64,000 nucleotides of DNA. Origin: DATMNI01 sp035570275. Lineage in GTDB: Bacteria > Acidobacteriota > Terriglobia > Bryobacterales > Bryobacteraceae. Of this stretch, positions 8,490 to 15,922 are shown one piece after another. A program made the position numbers and the translations under genes. The number at the start of each line of letters is the position of its first letter. Position 1 is the first letter of the stretch. The DNA lies in contig DATMNI010000377.1 of the NCBI GenBank assembly GCA_035570275.1, positions 8,842-72,841 of the forward strand, written 5' to 3'. The notes under the pieces were generated by a model. That model saw nothing but the letters and a program-made list of their open reading frames with translations, was not told the DNA's origin and searched no databases.

Positions 8490-10073
8490 TCATCTGGAGA
8501 GAAGCAGGGACCGCCGGGCATACACGTCGGAAGTTCCGCTGGTGAAGACCTTTTCGCAATCCTGGTTCAATACCTTCATCACATGGCGATAAACATCCGG
8601 CGCCTTCCCTTCCAGTTCATAGAGAGTCTGGCGGTAGCACTTATCATCCACCACAACAAAATCGGGCTGCCTGCCGGAGTAGTAGCCGAGGGTGGCATCC
8701 TCCAGAACCGGCCCATAGAAACCCAGGTCGAAGCCGAGTTCGCCTCCTCCCATGACCAGGGTGTGGGGGCCCGCGTGTTGCTTGATATAAGTGGTAATGG
8801 CCGTATAACTCTGCCGATAGGGATTACCGCGGATGGAATAAACGTTCCAGCCGATTTGGAAGACCACCAGCAGTAACGCCACGGCGGCGCCGGTAAAACG
8901 CCGCACGCCTCCGGTGAGCCACCACGAATGGATCCAGATGGCGGCACAGCAGCACAGCAAAGGCGTCATATGCACCAGGTAGAAATCCGCCTTGGTGCCC
9001 TCCAGCAGAGAAAAGACTACGAAATAGATGACTGCCAACCGGCCAAGAATGCGGGCGGCTTCATGCTTCCGCAGCGTCGGCATGAAACCGCAGATCAGGG
9101 CGGCAAGACCGTAGAGGACCGGAATCAGGACGGTGAGCTTCTTCCATCCGGCAGCGGAGGCCGGAAGGTAGGAGCGTGCCATATACCGAATGGTGACCTC
9201 ATGCCAAAAGCCCAACAGCGGCGCCGATAACCCGCCGAAGCGGCCGGTGGAGGCATTGGCCAGGAACTGTTTCTGAAAAGCTTCCGGATCGAGACTGATA
9301 TACCATCCCCATAGCCCGAAACCGACGACATACGGCACCGCCGCAACCAGGATGTGCCGCCAGGCCAGACGAGACCGGTCGAAGTGGATGGCCAGGTAGA
9401 GTAAGCCAAAGGCCGACACGCCGCCGATGGGGTGGGACAGCACCGCGGCTGCCAGGCAGGCGTTGGCCAGGAAAATGGCCAGGCCGAGGCGGCTCTCCCG
9501 AAAACCCAGATAGACCGCGAGGGCTGCCACACCGAACGCGGCGCTGGTCATGTCCGGCCTGCCGTCCGCGGCCGCGAACACAAAGCTTCGGTCTACCACC
9601 ATCAACGCAATGGCGAGGAGTGCGGCCGGAGGACTGCCGCTTAACCGAAGGACCAGAAAGCCCCAGCAAAACAGGGCAGCCATGCCGAACAAGATATGCA
9701 GGCTGCGCATGGTAAAGACGCCCACGCCGAATAACTTGAACCAGCCCGCTTGCAGTAACGGGTCGAACGGCATGATGAAGTATGCATGCGTCTGTACCCG
9801 TGGAAAAACCCATCCGATCAGAATGGAGTAGCCGGTAGGGTCCATGGCGGTGTAGCCGAAGGAGCCGCGGGTGATCAGATCGACGCCCGGATTCGCAAAA
9901 CATGCTTCGTCACACCACGGCCTCTTGGTCAGTGCGGTGCCGCAGGCCAGCGCCAGATAGACGCACAGGGCCACCGCGCCAATCCACGAATACGCACGGC
10001 GGTAAAGCGGGCGTGATTCATCCTGCCTCCGTTCCATCATGGCAGGCGGCGAGTCATTCGTTCCGCCCCGCAT
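8490..10073 (-). CDS. GT39/ArnT-like integral-membrane glycosyltransferase
   Basis: 527 aa with about ten hydrophobic segments. The first extracytoplasmic loop carries WCDEACF near residue 55, matching the acidic (D/E) catalytic loop of lipid-phosphate-sugar-dependent GT-C enzymes (PMT/ArnT). A soluble C-terminal tail of about 100 residues follows the last segment (VVVDDKCYRQTLYELEG). Such enzymes use polyprenyl-phosphate sugars as donors. The GT2 gene at 11411-12118 resembles a polyprenyl-phosphate-mannose synthase and could supply the donor, though the two are separated by the GMD gene. Acceptor unknown. An in-frame ATG at residue 12 (MMERRQDES) is an alternative start. Confidence 0.75.
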   Translation of the reverse strand: MRGGTNDSPPAMMERRQDESRPLYRRAYSWIGAVALCVYLALACGTALTKRPWCDEACFANPGVDLITRGSFGYTAMDPTGYSILIGWVFPRVQTHAYFIMPFDPLLQAGWFKLFGVGVFTMRSLHILFGMAALFCWGFLVLRLSGSPPAALLAIALMVVDRSFVFAAADGRPDMTSAAFGVAALAVYLGFRESRLGLAIFLANACLAAAVLSHPIGGVSAFGLLYLAIHFDRSRLAWRHILVAAVPYVVGFGLWGWYISLDPEAFQKQFLANASTGRFGGLSAPLLGFWHEVTIRYMARSYLPASAAGWKKLTVLIPVLYGLAALICGFMPTLRKHEAARILGRLAVIYFVVFSLLEGTKADFYLVHMTPLLCCCAAIWIHSWWLTGGVRRFTGAAVALLLVVFQIGWNVYSIRGNPYRQSYTAITTYIKQHAGPHTLVMGGGELGFDLGFYGPVLEDATLGYYSGRQPDFVVVDDKCYRQTLYELEGKAPDVYRHVMKVLNQDCEKVFTSGTSDVYARRSLLLSR

Positions 10074-10397
10074 CCGCCTTCCAGGCAGGTTTCGCGGACC
10101 CGGCTCTTGCAGGCAACCGGCAACAAGCCGTATAGGGAGTCACGCTCACCAGTACATTCATTTCCCGTTCGACCATTTCGAGTTCGACCCGGGAGTGCGG
10201 CTGGCTTCCATTCAAGAGGCTCCCCAAAGATGCCGGCCTGGAACTTCGGGCTAAACGAGGCAGATTTCGCACGGCCGGTACCTACGATGGTACGCTGCCG
10301 GGAGACCTGATATCAAGCTCGATAGCAGACGGGCGCAGACTGCCGCCGGCACCTTTATCCAAGCCAGTTTTATCCAGCCAGGTTTATCCAGTCAGGT
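10074..10397. other. Intergenic stretch, no gene seen
   Basis: 324 bases between two minus-strand genes. Reading frames on both strands are short and lack coding character. Apart from the short tandem repeat at its left end of the GMD gene, I see no structured element. Confidence 0.6.
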
Positions 10398-10410
10398 TTA
10401 TCCAGCCAGT
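10353..10410. repeat. Tandem TTTATCCAGCCAG-type repeat overlapping the GMD stop codon
   Basis: Four imperfect head-to-tail copies of a 13-15-base unit (TTTATCCAAGCCAG, TTTATCCAGCCAG, TTTATCCAGTCAG, TTTATCCAGCCAG). The last copy contains the stop and final codons of the GDP-mannose dehydratase gene, so that protein's C-terminus (ILAG) is repeat-encoded. Confidence 0.8.
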
Positions 10411-11405
10411 ATGGTTTTAGCGCCAAGGGGCACTCCAAGCGCGCTGCAATCGGCTTCGACCATCACCCGCACCAGCGTTTCGAAACTGGTATCGGTATGC
10501 CAGCCCAACACCCTCTTGGCTTTGGCCGGGTTGCCGATCAGAAGGTCGACTTCCGCTGGGCGATGCAGCATTTCGTCGGTAACCACGTAGTCCATATAGT
10601 TCAGACCCACGAAGCCAAAAGCCATTTCGCAGAATTCGTGAACCGAATGGGTTTCGCCGGTGGCCACCACATAGTCGTCGGGAACATCCTGCTGCAGCAT
10701 CAGCCACATGGCTTCGACGTAGTCGGGCGCGTAACCCCAATCGCGCCGGGCTTCCAGGTTGCCCAGCCGGACTTCCTTGGCTTTGCCGGCGACGATGGCC
10801 GCCACCCCGGCCGTGATCTTCCGGGTCACGAACTCAAAACCGCGCCGCGCCGATTCATGATTGAACAAGATGCCGCTGGATGTGTATAAACCATAGGCCT
10901 CGCGGTAGTTCCGGGTCAGGTCGAAACCCGCCACTTTGCTGATGCCATAGGCCGACCGGGGATGAAACCGCGTCTTCTCAGTCTGCGGGATGGCTTCCAC
11001 CTTGCCAAACATTTCGCTGGACCCGGCGAAGTAGAACCGGCAGGCCGGAGCCGCTTCCTTCACGGCCGCCAGCAGGTAGTGGGTGCCGTTGATGTTGGTA
11101 TTGAGGGTGGAGAACTCGTCGTCAAACGAGTAACTGACAAAGCTCTGGGCCGCCAGATGATAGCATTCGTCGGGCTGGACGCGGCGCACAATCTGATAGA
11201 GGCTCGGGAAACTTTCGAGCGATCCGGCGTGCAACGTCACCCGATCCCGCACGTGCGCGATCCGCCCCAGGTGGTGGCTGGGATCTTCCAGCGCCACGCG
11301 GCGCACCAATCCATGCACTTCGTAGTCTTTGGCTAACAGGGTTTCGGTCAGATACGACCCGTCCTGTCCGGTGATCCCGGTGATGAAGGCTTTGCGGCGG
11401 CTCAT
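10398..11405 (-). CDS. gmd: GDP-mannose 4,6-dehydratase
   Basis: 335 aa extended SDR. The N-terminal dinucleotide motif GITGQDGSYL directly after MSRRKAF is diagnostic of this family. AGSSEMFGK and the catalytic Tyr-Lys pair in SAYGISK are present, as is the substrate loop NHESARRG. It converts GDP-D-mannose to GDP-4-keto-6-deoxymannose, the precursor of fucose or rhamnose-type sugars. No epimerase/reductase partner is in the window. It starts 5 bases after the GT2 stop, so the two are one operon. A longer open frame continues upstream but antisense to nothing plausible; ATG at 11405 gives the family-typical N-terminus. The stop lies in a tandem repeat. Confidence 0.93.
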   Translation of the reverse strand: MSRRKAFITGITGQDGSYLTETLLAKDYEVHGLVRRVALEDPSHHLGRIAHVRDRVTLHAGSLESFPSLYQIVRRVQPDECYHLAAQSFVSYSFDDEFSTLNTNINGTHYLLAAVKEAAPACRFYFAGSSEMFGKVEAIPQTEKTRFHPRSAYGISKVAGFDLTRNYREAYGLYTSSGILFNHESARRGFEFVTRKITAGVAAIVAGKAKEVRLGNLEARRDWGYAPDYVEAMWLMLQQDVPDDYVVATGETHSVHEFCEMAFGFVGLNYMDYVVTDEMLHRPAEVDLLIGNPAKAKRVLGWHTDTSFETLVRVMVEADCSALGVPLGAKTILAG

Positions 11406-11410
11406 ATTGA

Positions 11411-12118
11411 TTATGCTGCTCCTCGGACTCTTTTCAGCATAGCCCGGATGGGGAACTTGACGCCTTCGAACATGATTTTCCGGCTGAACTTGGACTTCCC
11501 GGATTCGCGCTCGGCGAAAATGATCGGAAACTCGGTGAAGCGGGCGCCTTGCCGGTGCAGTTTGAACTTCATCTCCATGAGGAATGCATAGCCCTCGGAG
11601 CGGATGCTGTCGAGATCGATCCGCCGCAGGGTATCGGCCTGGTAGCCGACGAAACCGGCAGTCATGTCGTGGACCGGCACCCCGGTGAACAGGCGGGCGT
11701 AAAAATTGGCGCCGAAACTCAGCATCCTCCGCCGGAGATCCCAATTCTGGCTGCCACCGCCGGGCACATAGCGCGAGCCGACGACCACGGGGGAGGTTTT
11801 CAGCATTTCGATCATGCGGGGGAGCAGTTCCGGCGGATGCGACAGATCGGCATCGGTCTGGATCAGGTACGGGGCCAGGTTCTCGCGGAGGATCTGCTTC
11901 ATGGCGTCGCGGCAGGCCGAGCCATAGCCACCTTTGCCAGGACGCGCCAGCAGGTGGATGTCCGGGTCTTGCTGCTGTATGCGGCGGATTTCCGCGGCCG
12001 TGCCATCGGGCGAGCTGTCATCCACGAAAAAAATCGGTTCCCGGCCAACAGCCTTGCGGATGCGACAGACCAGCACGGCGATGTTTTCCTTCTCGTTGTA
12101 GGTCGGGATGATCAGCAT
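11411..12118 (-). CDS. Polyprenyl-phosphate mannosyltransferase-like GT2 (Dol-P-Man synthase type)
   Basis: 235 aa from ATG at 12118; an in-frame ATG at 12157 with GAGGG nearby is an alternative. GT-A fold: start LIIPTYNEKENI, nucleotide-binding DDSSPDGT, metal-binding TDADLSHPPE and the family-typical ESGKSKFSRK. It has no C-terminal membrane segments, like the short soluble bacterial/yeast Dpm1 forms. It transfers mannose (or a related sugar) from GDP-mannose to a polyprenyl phosphate at the cytoplasmic face. First gene of the operon with gmd; the pair suggests a GDP-mannose-based glycan. Confidence 0.88.
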   Translation of the reverse strand: MLIIPTYNEKENIAVLVCRIRKAVGREPIFFVDDSSPDGTAAEIRRIQQQDPDIHLLARPGKGGYGSACRDAMKQILRENLAPYLIQTDADLSHPPELLPRMIEMLKTSPVVVGSRYVPGGGSQNWDLRRRMLSFGANFYARLFTGVPVHDMTAGFVGYQADTLRRIDLDSIRSEGYAFLMEMKFKLHRQGARFTEFPIIFAERESGKSKFSRKIMFEGVKFPIRAMLKRVRGAA

Positions 12119-12256
12119 GGAACACCCAAGTCTCGGGCGGTGATCGGATTCTAGCATGCCCTCAAACGGAGTCCGGCGGGTTTGAGTACTTACTAAAGTA
12201 TTGGCTTTTTTAACACTTCCGGCAGGTACGCTTTCGCCGGTCAACCTGGCGACCGC

Positions 12257-13456
12257 CTATTTCTTAACTGCCTCGCCGAATATGCGCAGAAAGTTCCCGC
12301 CGCCGATCTTTCCGATCTCATCCGGGGTGAAACCAGTTCTTAACAGCGCATCGACAACGACGTAGTAGAATCCGGCCGTTTGATCCTGCCATGCCTGATT
12401 GGTGCGTTCCCCGGCGCGCCCATTTTGTTGACCGGGGCCACGGCCTCCGCCCGTGCCACCACCGCCAGGGCCACCGCCCCCGCCCGGGCCGCGACCACCA
12501 GGGCCGCCGTCGGGCCGGACGCCGGGCTGTGTGAGCTTGGTATCCGTGCCGATGCAGACGTGATCGACCCCGACCACATCGACCAGCGCGCGGACATTCT
12601 TTGCATACTCCAACGGCGTATCGGCCAGATGCGTCCACACACCGATCGCGCCGCCGGCGTTGGCGACCGTTTTAGCCTGCGCTTTGCCGATAAGTCTTGG
12701 GCGCATCATCCCCGCCATGGAGGGATTGCTCCCCAACTGCGTATCAAGGCCGGTATGGGAAATGACGACTGGTCGGGTAGTGAGCTTGAGCGCGGCTTCC
12801 GTCGTTTGCACATTGGCATGCGCCAGATCGATCAGGATGCCCAGCCGATTGCATTCCTTGATGACCGCCACCCCAAATGCTGTCAATCCGCCGTACCGCG
12901 GAGGGTTGGTGTAAACATCGCCCAGGGGCTCGGAGGCGTCGCTGTCGTGAAGCAGTCCAAAGTGCCGCAGGCCCCGTCCGTAGGCGTCTTCCACGCGCTC
13001 TAGCTTGCCTTGCAGGAAATGGGCGCCTTCGATCGCCTGGATGACCGTTGGCTGGCGGTTCTCATGGGCGGCTCGGACGTCAGCCGGCGTGAAAGAGCGC
13101 TTCACATCGTTGCCATTCAACTGCCGATCCATCGACGCCAACCCTGCGAGAAAGCGGTCATAGGCATCGCCTCGCTGGTAGTCGGTCGCAAAGGTCATGC
13201 AGATGGCGGAGAGACCGGACTTCTTCATTTCGCCGGCCAGATCGATGTCCGGGCCTGGCATTTCGGCGGCAGTGAGGGGAACGTCGATGTGATTATGGGT
13301 GTCGATCCCGATAGTCGAGGCGACGATGCCGGCTACCCGCGGATCGGTTATATCTGCCGCCGATCCCAGGCGCGGACGCAGTATGATTCCAGCCGCTGCT
13401 GTCATAGCAACGGTGGAAAGAAATTGCCTTCTTGAGCTGCTTGTTTGAAATTCCAT
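12257..13456 (-). CDS. Exported membrane dipeptidase (peptidase M19), with Gly-rich insert
   Basis: 399 aa. The start at 13456 has GGGGGA as Shine-Dalgarno and gives a Tat-like signal (SSSRRQFLSTVAMTAAAG). The M19 TIM barrel shows metal-binding IDTHNHID, the bridging Glu in IEGAHFLQ and later His ligands in LIDLAHAN and VISHTG, then CIGTDTK. An insert of about 35 residues almost entirely Gly/Pro/Arg sits between GTDTKLTQPG and the C-terminal helices. M19 enzymes hydrolyse dipeptides, including D-amino-acid ones. The frame upstream is open because it reads into a HxlR pseudogene remnant. Confidence 0.88.
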   Translation of the reverse strand: MEFQTSSSRRQFLSTVAMTAAAGIILRPRLGSAADITDPRVAGIVASTIGIDTHNHIDVPLTAAEMPGPDIDLAGEMKKSGLSAICMTFATDYQRGDAYDRFLAGLASMDRQLNGNDVKRSFTPADVRAAHENRQPTVIQAIEGAHFLQGKLERVEDAYGRGLRHFGLLHDSDASEPLGDVYTNPPRYGGLTAFGVAVIKECNRLGILIDLAHANVQTTEAALKLTTRPVVISHTGLDTQLGSNPSMAGMMRPRLIGKAQAKTVANAGGAIGVWTHLADTPLEYAKNVRALVDVVGVDHVCIGTDTKLTQPGVRPDGGPGGRGPGGGGGPGGGGTGGGRGPGQQNGRAGERTNQAWQDQTAGFYYVVVDALLRTGFTPDEIGKIGGGNFLRIFGEAVKK

Positions 13457-13529
13457 CAATCCCCCATCAAGGTGAGTTGGTATTTGCCGCACCACATCAT
13501 GGCGGCATGGATGCGTCGCGGGGAGTTCA

Positions 13530-13745
13530 TACACCGCCCTCGCCTCACGCACCCGCTCGATGTTTGCTTCAGCCCAATCGCAGATGCCTTCGACCAGATT
13601 ACCTGATGATTGTCCAAAGCTGGTCAGAGAGTACTCGACCTTAGGCCGACCGCTGGCAATCGACTCGACGCGTCACGATGCCGTCCCGCTAGGCCCCGGA
13701 GCGTGTTAGTCAGGACTTTCTGCGAGATCCGGCTGGTAAACCGCG
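13530..13745 (-). pseudogene. HxlR-family transcriptional regulator remnant, frameshifted
   Basis: Pieces of a HxlR winged helix can be read in three minus-strand frames: SRISQKVLTNTLRGL (about 13735-13690), then DGIVTRRV in a second frame, then PKVEYSLTSFG followed by EGICDWAEANIERV in a third (about 13645-13545). The order matches an intact HxlR protein. At least two frameshifts separate them, and the N-terminal part is missing beyond 13745. The last piece runs in frame into the M19 gene. Non-functional. Confidence 0.75.
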
Positions 13746-13747
13746 CA

Positions 13748-13885
13748 TTTGGACTCGCCCTCGGCCGGGTAATGGCGCACGAACTGTACCATTACCTGAC
13801 GCGGTCCAACATCCACACGGAGTCCCGGCTCTTCAGGAAAGGGGATGACTTCCATGTAGGGGGGAAGTGGGGAAAGGGGACCTGA
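13748..13885 (+). pseudogene. Fragment of a zinc-metalloprotease-like protein
   Basis: An open segment reads LALGRVMAHELYHYLT, with an HExxH zinc motif (HELYH) in a helix typical of small acidobacterial proteins of unknown function. Upstream of it the frame runs through antisense of the HxlR remnant, and downstream it ends within about 20 residues of unrelated sequence. It is a truncated fragment joined end-on to another fragment, pointing to a recombination scar. Family assignment rests on the motif and its flanks only. Confidence 0.5.
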
Positions 13886-13951
13886 CGCTGCCGACGACCT
13901 CTCGCGGCGACTGCTCTACACTATGCAGCAGGAGTTCACAAAGGACGGACC

Positions 13952-14851
13952 ATGCACGAAGAAGAACTGAACAATCAATTCGCTATTCCCAATGCCCTCC
14001 GGTTCGAAGACACACCGGGCGGACTGGTGCGCGCGGCGATCTCGACGCCGGCGGCGGAAGCCGACATCTATCTGCACGGCGCTCACGTAACCCATTGGAC
14101 GCCGCGCGGGCAGCGGCCGGTGCTTTTTGTCAGCCGCAGGAGTCTGTTCGCGCCCGGCAAGGCGATTCGCGGCGGCGTGCCCGTCATTTTCCCATGGTTC
14201 GGTCCGCGGGGCGATGGCAAGCCCGGCCCCGCCCACGGCTTCGCGCGCACTACGGAGTGGGCCGTCGAAGGAGCCAAACTGCACCCCGATGGAAAAGTGG
14301 AAATTACGCTCGCGCTTGCGCCCAACGACGAAACTCGCAATCTCGGCTATGCCGCCTTCCACCTGCGCTCTCGCGTGACGGTCGGCAGCGAGCTCGAAAT
14401 GGAACTGGAGACCGGCAACGATGCCAAGGAGGCGTTCACCTTCGAAGAGGCGCTGCATAGTTATTTCGCCATCGCCGATATTCGTCAAGCCTCGGTTTCC
14501 GGCCTGGAGGGCACCACCTATATCGACAAGACCGATGGATTCAAACGCAAGACGCAAGGCAATGCGCCCATTCGTATCGCCAAGGAAACCGACCAGGTGC
14601 ACGTGAGCACGCAGGCCGCTTGCGTGGTCCACGACGCGGTGTGGAACCGCCGTATCGTCATCGAGAAGAGCGGGTCCGACAGCACCGTGGTCTGGAATCC
14701 GTGGATCGACAAGACCAAGGGCATGTCCGACATGGCTGCCGACGACTGGCAGCAGATGATCTGCATCGAAACGGCCAATGCCGCCGATAACGCAGTCCGT
14801 CTTTCCCCTGGCGCGACCCACAAGATGACGGCGTCGATCCGCATCGCGTAA
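13952..14851 (+). CDS. D-hexose-6-phosphate mutarotase (aldose 1-epimerase family)
   Basis: 299 aa, AGGA 8 bases upstream of ATG. Family motifs: LHGAHVTHWTP, SRRSLFAPGKAIRGGVP, IFPWFGP, HGFARTTEW with the conserved His, and the C-terminal VVWNPWIDK and CIETAN. YeaD-type enzymes interconvert anomers of glucose-6-phosphate and related sugar phosphates in the cytoplasm. No signal peptide. Stands alone, facing away from the pseudogene scar. Confidence 0.92.
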   Translation: MHEEELNNQFAIPNALRFEDTPGGLVRAAISTPAAEADIYLHGAHVTHWTPRGQRPVLFVSRRSLFAPGKAIRGGVPVIFPWFGPRGDGKPGPAHGFARTTEWAVEGAKLHPDGKVEITLALAPNDETRNLGYAAFHLRSRVTVGSELEMELETGNDAKEAFTFEEALHSYFAIADIRQASVSGLEGTTYIDKTDGFKRKTQGNAPIRIAKETDQVHVSTQAACVVHDAVWNRRIVIEKSGSDSTVVWNPWIDKTKGMSDMAADDWQQMICIETANAADNAVRLSPGATHKMTASIRIA

Positions 14852-14852
14852 G

Positions 14853-14864
14853 GCAAACGCTTAC
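14853..14864. promoter_or_regulatory. Possible LacI-type operator half-match, GCAAACGCTTAC
   Basis: Read on the minus strand this is GTAAGCGTTTGC, identical over 12 bases to the sequence upstream of the GH51 gene (47946-47957). It starts 1 base after the mutarotase stop and has no obvious gene to control, so it may be chance or a remnant. Confidence 0.3.
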
Positions 14865-14941
14865 CAAGGTTCACTCTCCAGCATTTGTGGGGCTGTTAAC
14901 CCGCCTGCGCGTTGCGCGGCAAATCAGGCTCGCATAACGAA

Positions 14942-14960
14942 CCGGGACAAAATGACCCGG
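14942..14960. promoter_or_regulatory. Palindromic candidate operator, copy 1
   Basis: CCGGGACAAAATGACCCGG: 8-base arms (7 of 8 paired) around AAA. Its twin begins 62 bases further on, about six helical turns. Regulator unknown. Confidence 0.45.
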
Positions 14961-15003
14961 AATTCGGCCCCAAGGACTCTAACTCCTTTGTTTGAGAAAA
15001 CTG

Positions 15004-15022
15004 CCTGGACAAAATGTCCTGG
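15004..15022. promoter_or_regulatory. Palindromic candidate operator, copy 2
   Basis: CCTGGACAAAATGTCCTGG: same 8-3-8 architecture and the same GGACAAAATG core as the copy at 14942-14960. It lies 432 bases upstream of the Rieske gene. Confidence 0.45.
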
Positions 15023-15453
15023 ATTGCCCGATCGAGGACGGGCCAGGTACGAGCGCGCCGGTAAGATTCATCCGGACTGGCACCACACTCTGGAACCTCG
15101 TTCATAGGTCAATACATTGGCACCTCTGTAGCTTCGCCAGGGGCGTGGGCCAGGTACTCCATCTGCTTGTCCAGCAACTGAGGCTTCCTGCAAACATGGA
15201 AAGACCATAAGGTTGAGATAGCACATCGGCAAAAAACACAAGCCAGCTTTGCCACTGGCGGGGCGGATCGAACCGGAGTGTGATTTGGCACCTAGGGCAC
15301 CGCTCCCTGACGGTCACGGCTCTGCACTTGGCTGACTGAAACGTTTGCAAACCCACATTCATCCGCATCCGGGCGCTCCACAACCGAAAATGGCCCTGAA
15401 CTTGCTGCCATACTACGAGTAACAGATCCATTTCTAGGAAAAGGACTCCATCG

Positions 15454-15912
15454 ATGCAGCGTACCGACTCCGTCGATACCGGCTCTCAGGACCGGCGCAC
15501 CGCGATCTCCTGGCTGTTGGGCAGCGCCGTTGCCGCATCCCTGGCCTCCTTCTTCTACCCGGTGGTTCGATTTCTCAACCCACCCAAAGTCGCGGAGATT
15601 TCGGTCAACGAAGTGGACGCCGGCAAAGTGGCGGACCTCAAGCCCAACTCCGGCAAGATCGTGAAGTTCGGCAACAAGCCGGTGCTATTAGTGCACGTCA
15701 ATGAGACCGATTGGAAGGCCTTCTCCGCCGTGTGCACGCACCTGAACTGCACGGTGCAGTACCAGGAAGCGCGCCGGGAAATCTGGTGTGCCTGCCACAA
15801 CGGCACTTACGACCTGGAAGGCCGCGTGTCATCCGGGCCGCCTCCCAAACCGCTGGAGGAAATGGCCGTCAAGATCCGCGGCGAGGATATCGTCATTTCG
15901 CGAAAGGGCTGA
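15454..15912 (+). CDS. Rieske iron-sulfur subunit of a cytochrome bc/b6f-type complex
   Basis: 152 aa. An N-terminal membrane anchor (about 18-42, preceded by DRRTA, Tat-like) leads into a Rieske domain. Cluster-binding motifs are C94-T-H96-L-N-C99 and C112-A-C114-H115, with GTYDLEGRV after them and GPPPKPLEE, the Pro loop. It passes electrons from quinol to cytochrome c on the outer face of the membrane. First gene of a four-gene operon; AAGGA precedes the ATG. Confidence 0.95.
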   Translation: MQRTDSVDTGSQDRRTAISWLLGSAVAASLASFFYPVVRFLNPPKVAEISVNEVDAGKVADLKPNSGKIVKFGNKPVLLVHVNETDWKAFSAVCTHLNCTVQYQEARREIWCACHNGTYDLEGRVSSGPPPKPLEEMAVKIRGEDIVISRKG

Positions 15913-15922
15913 TGGGGGCCGC

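Larger units (their letters stand above)
14865..15453. other. 589-base intergenic region with twin palindromes, no supported gene
   Basis: Contains two related 19-base palindromes listed separately and, at about 14886-14919, a sequence resembling a collapsed R1 arm. On the minus strand, 15431-15102 is open for 109 codons (CPRCQITLRFDP suggests a zinc ribbon), and a neighbouring frame ends with an uninterrupted LLDKQMEYLAHAPGEATEV. Together these may be a decayed small gene, but I cannot name it. AAGGA before the Rieske gene lies at its right end. Confidence 0.5.

Noticed and set aside
10353..10410. CRISPR-like array
   Set aside because: The repeats are directly adjacent, 13-15 bases long and imperfect, with no spacers and no cas genes.
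8490..12118. A complete capsule or O-antigen cluster
   Set aside because: Only a GT39-like enzyme, gmd and a GT2 are present. No flippase, polymerase, export protein or deoxysugar reductase is visible, so only a partial GDP-mannose-related pathway can be claimed.
15102..15431. 109-codon minus-strand frame with a CPRCQ motif
   Set aside because: Suggestive of a zinc ribbon, but coding character is split between two frames and there is no good start or neighbour. Kept only as a possible decayed gene in the intergenic note.
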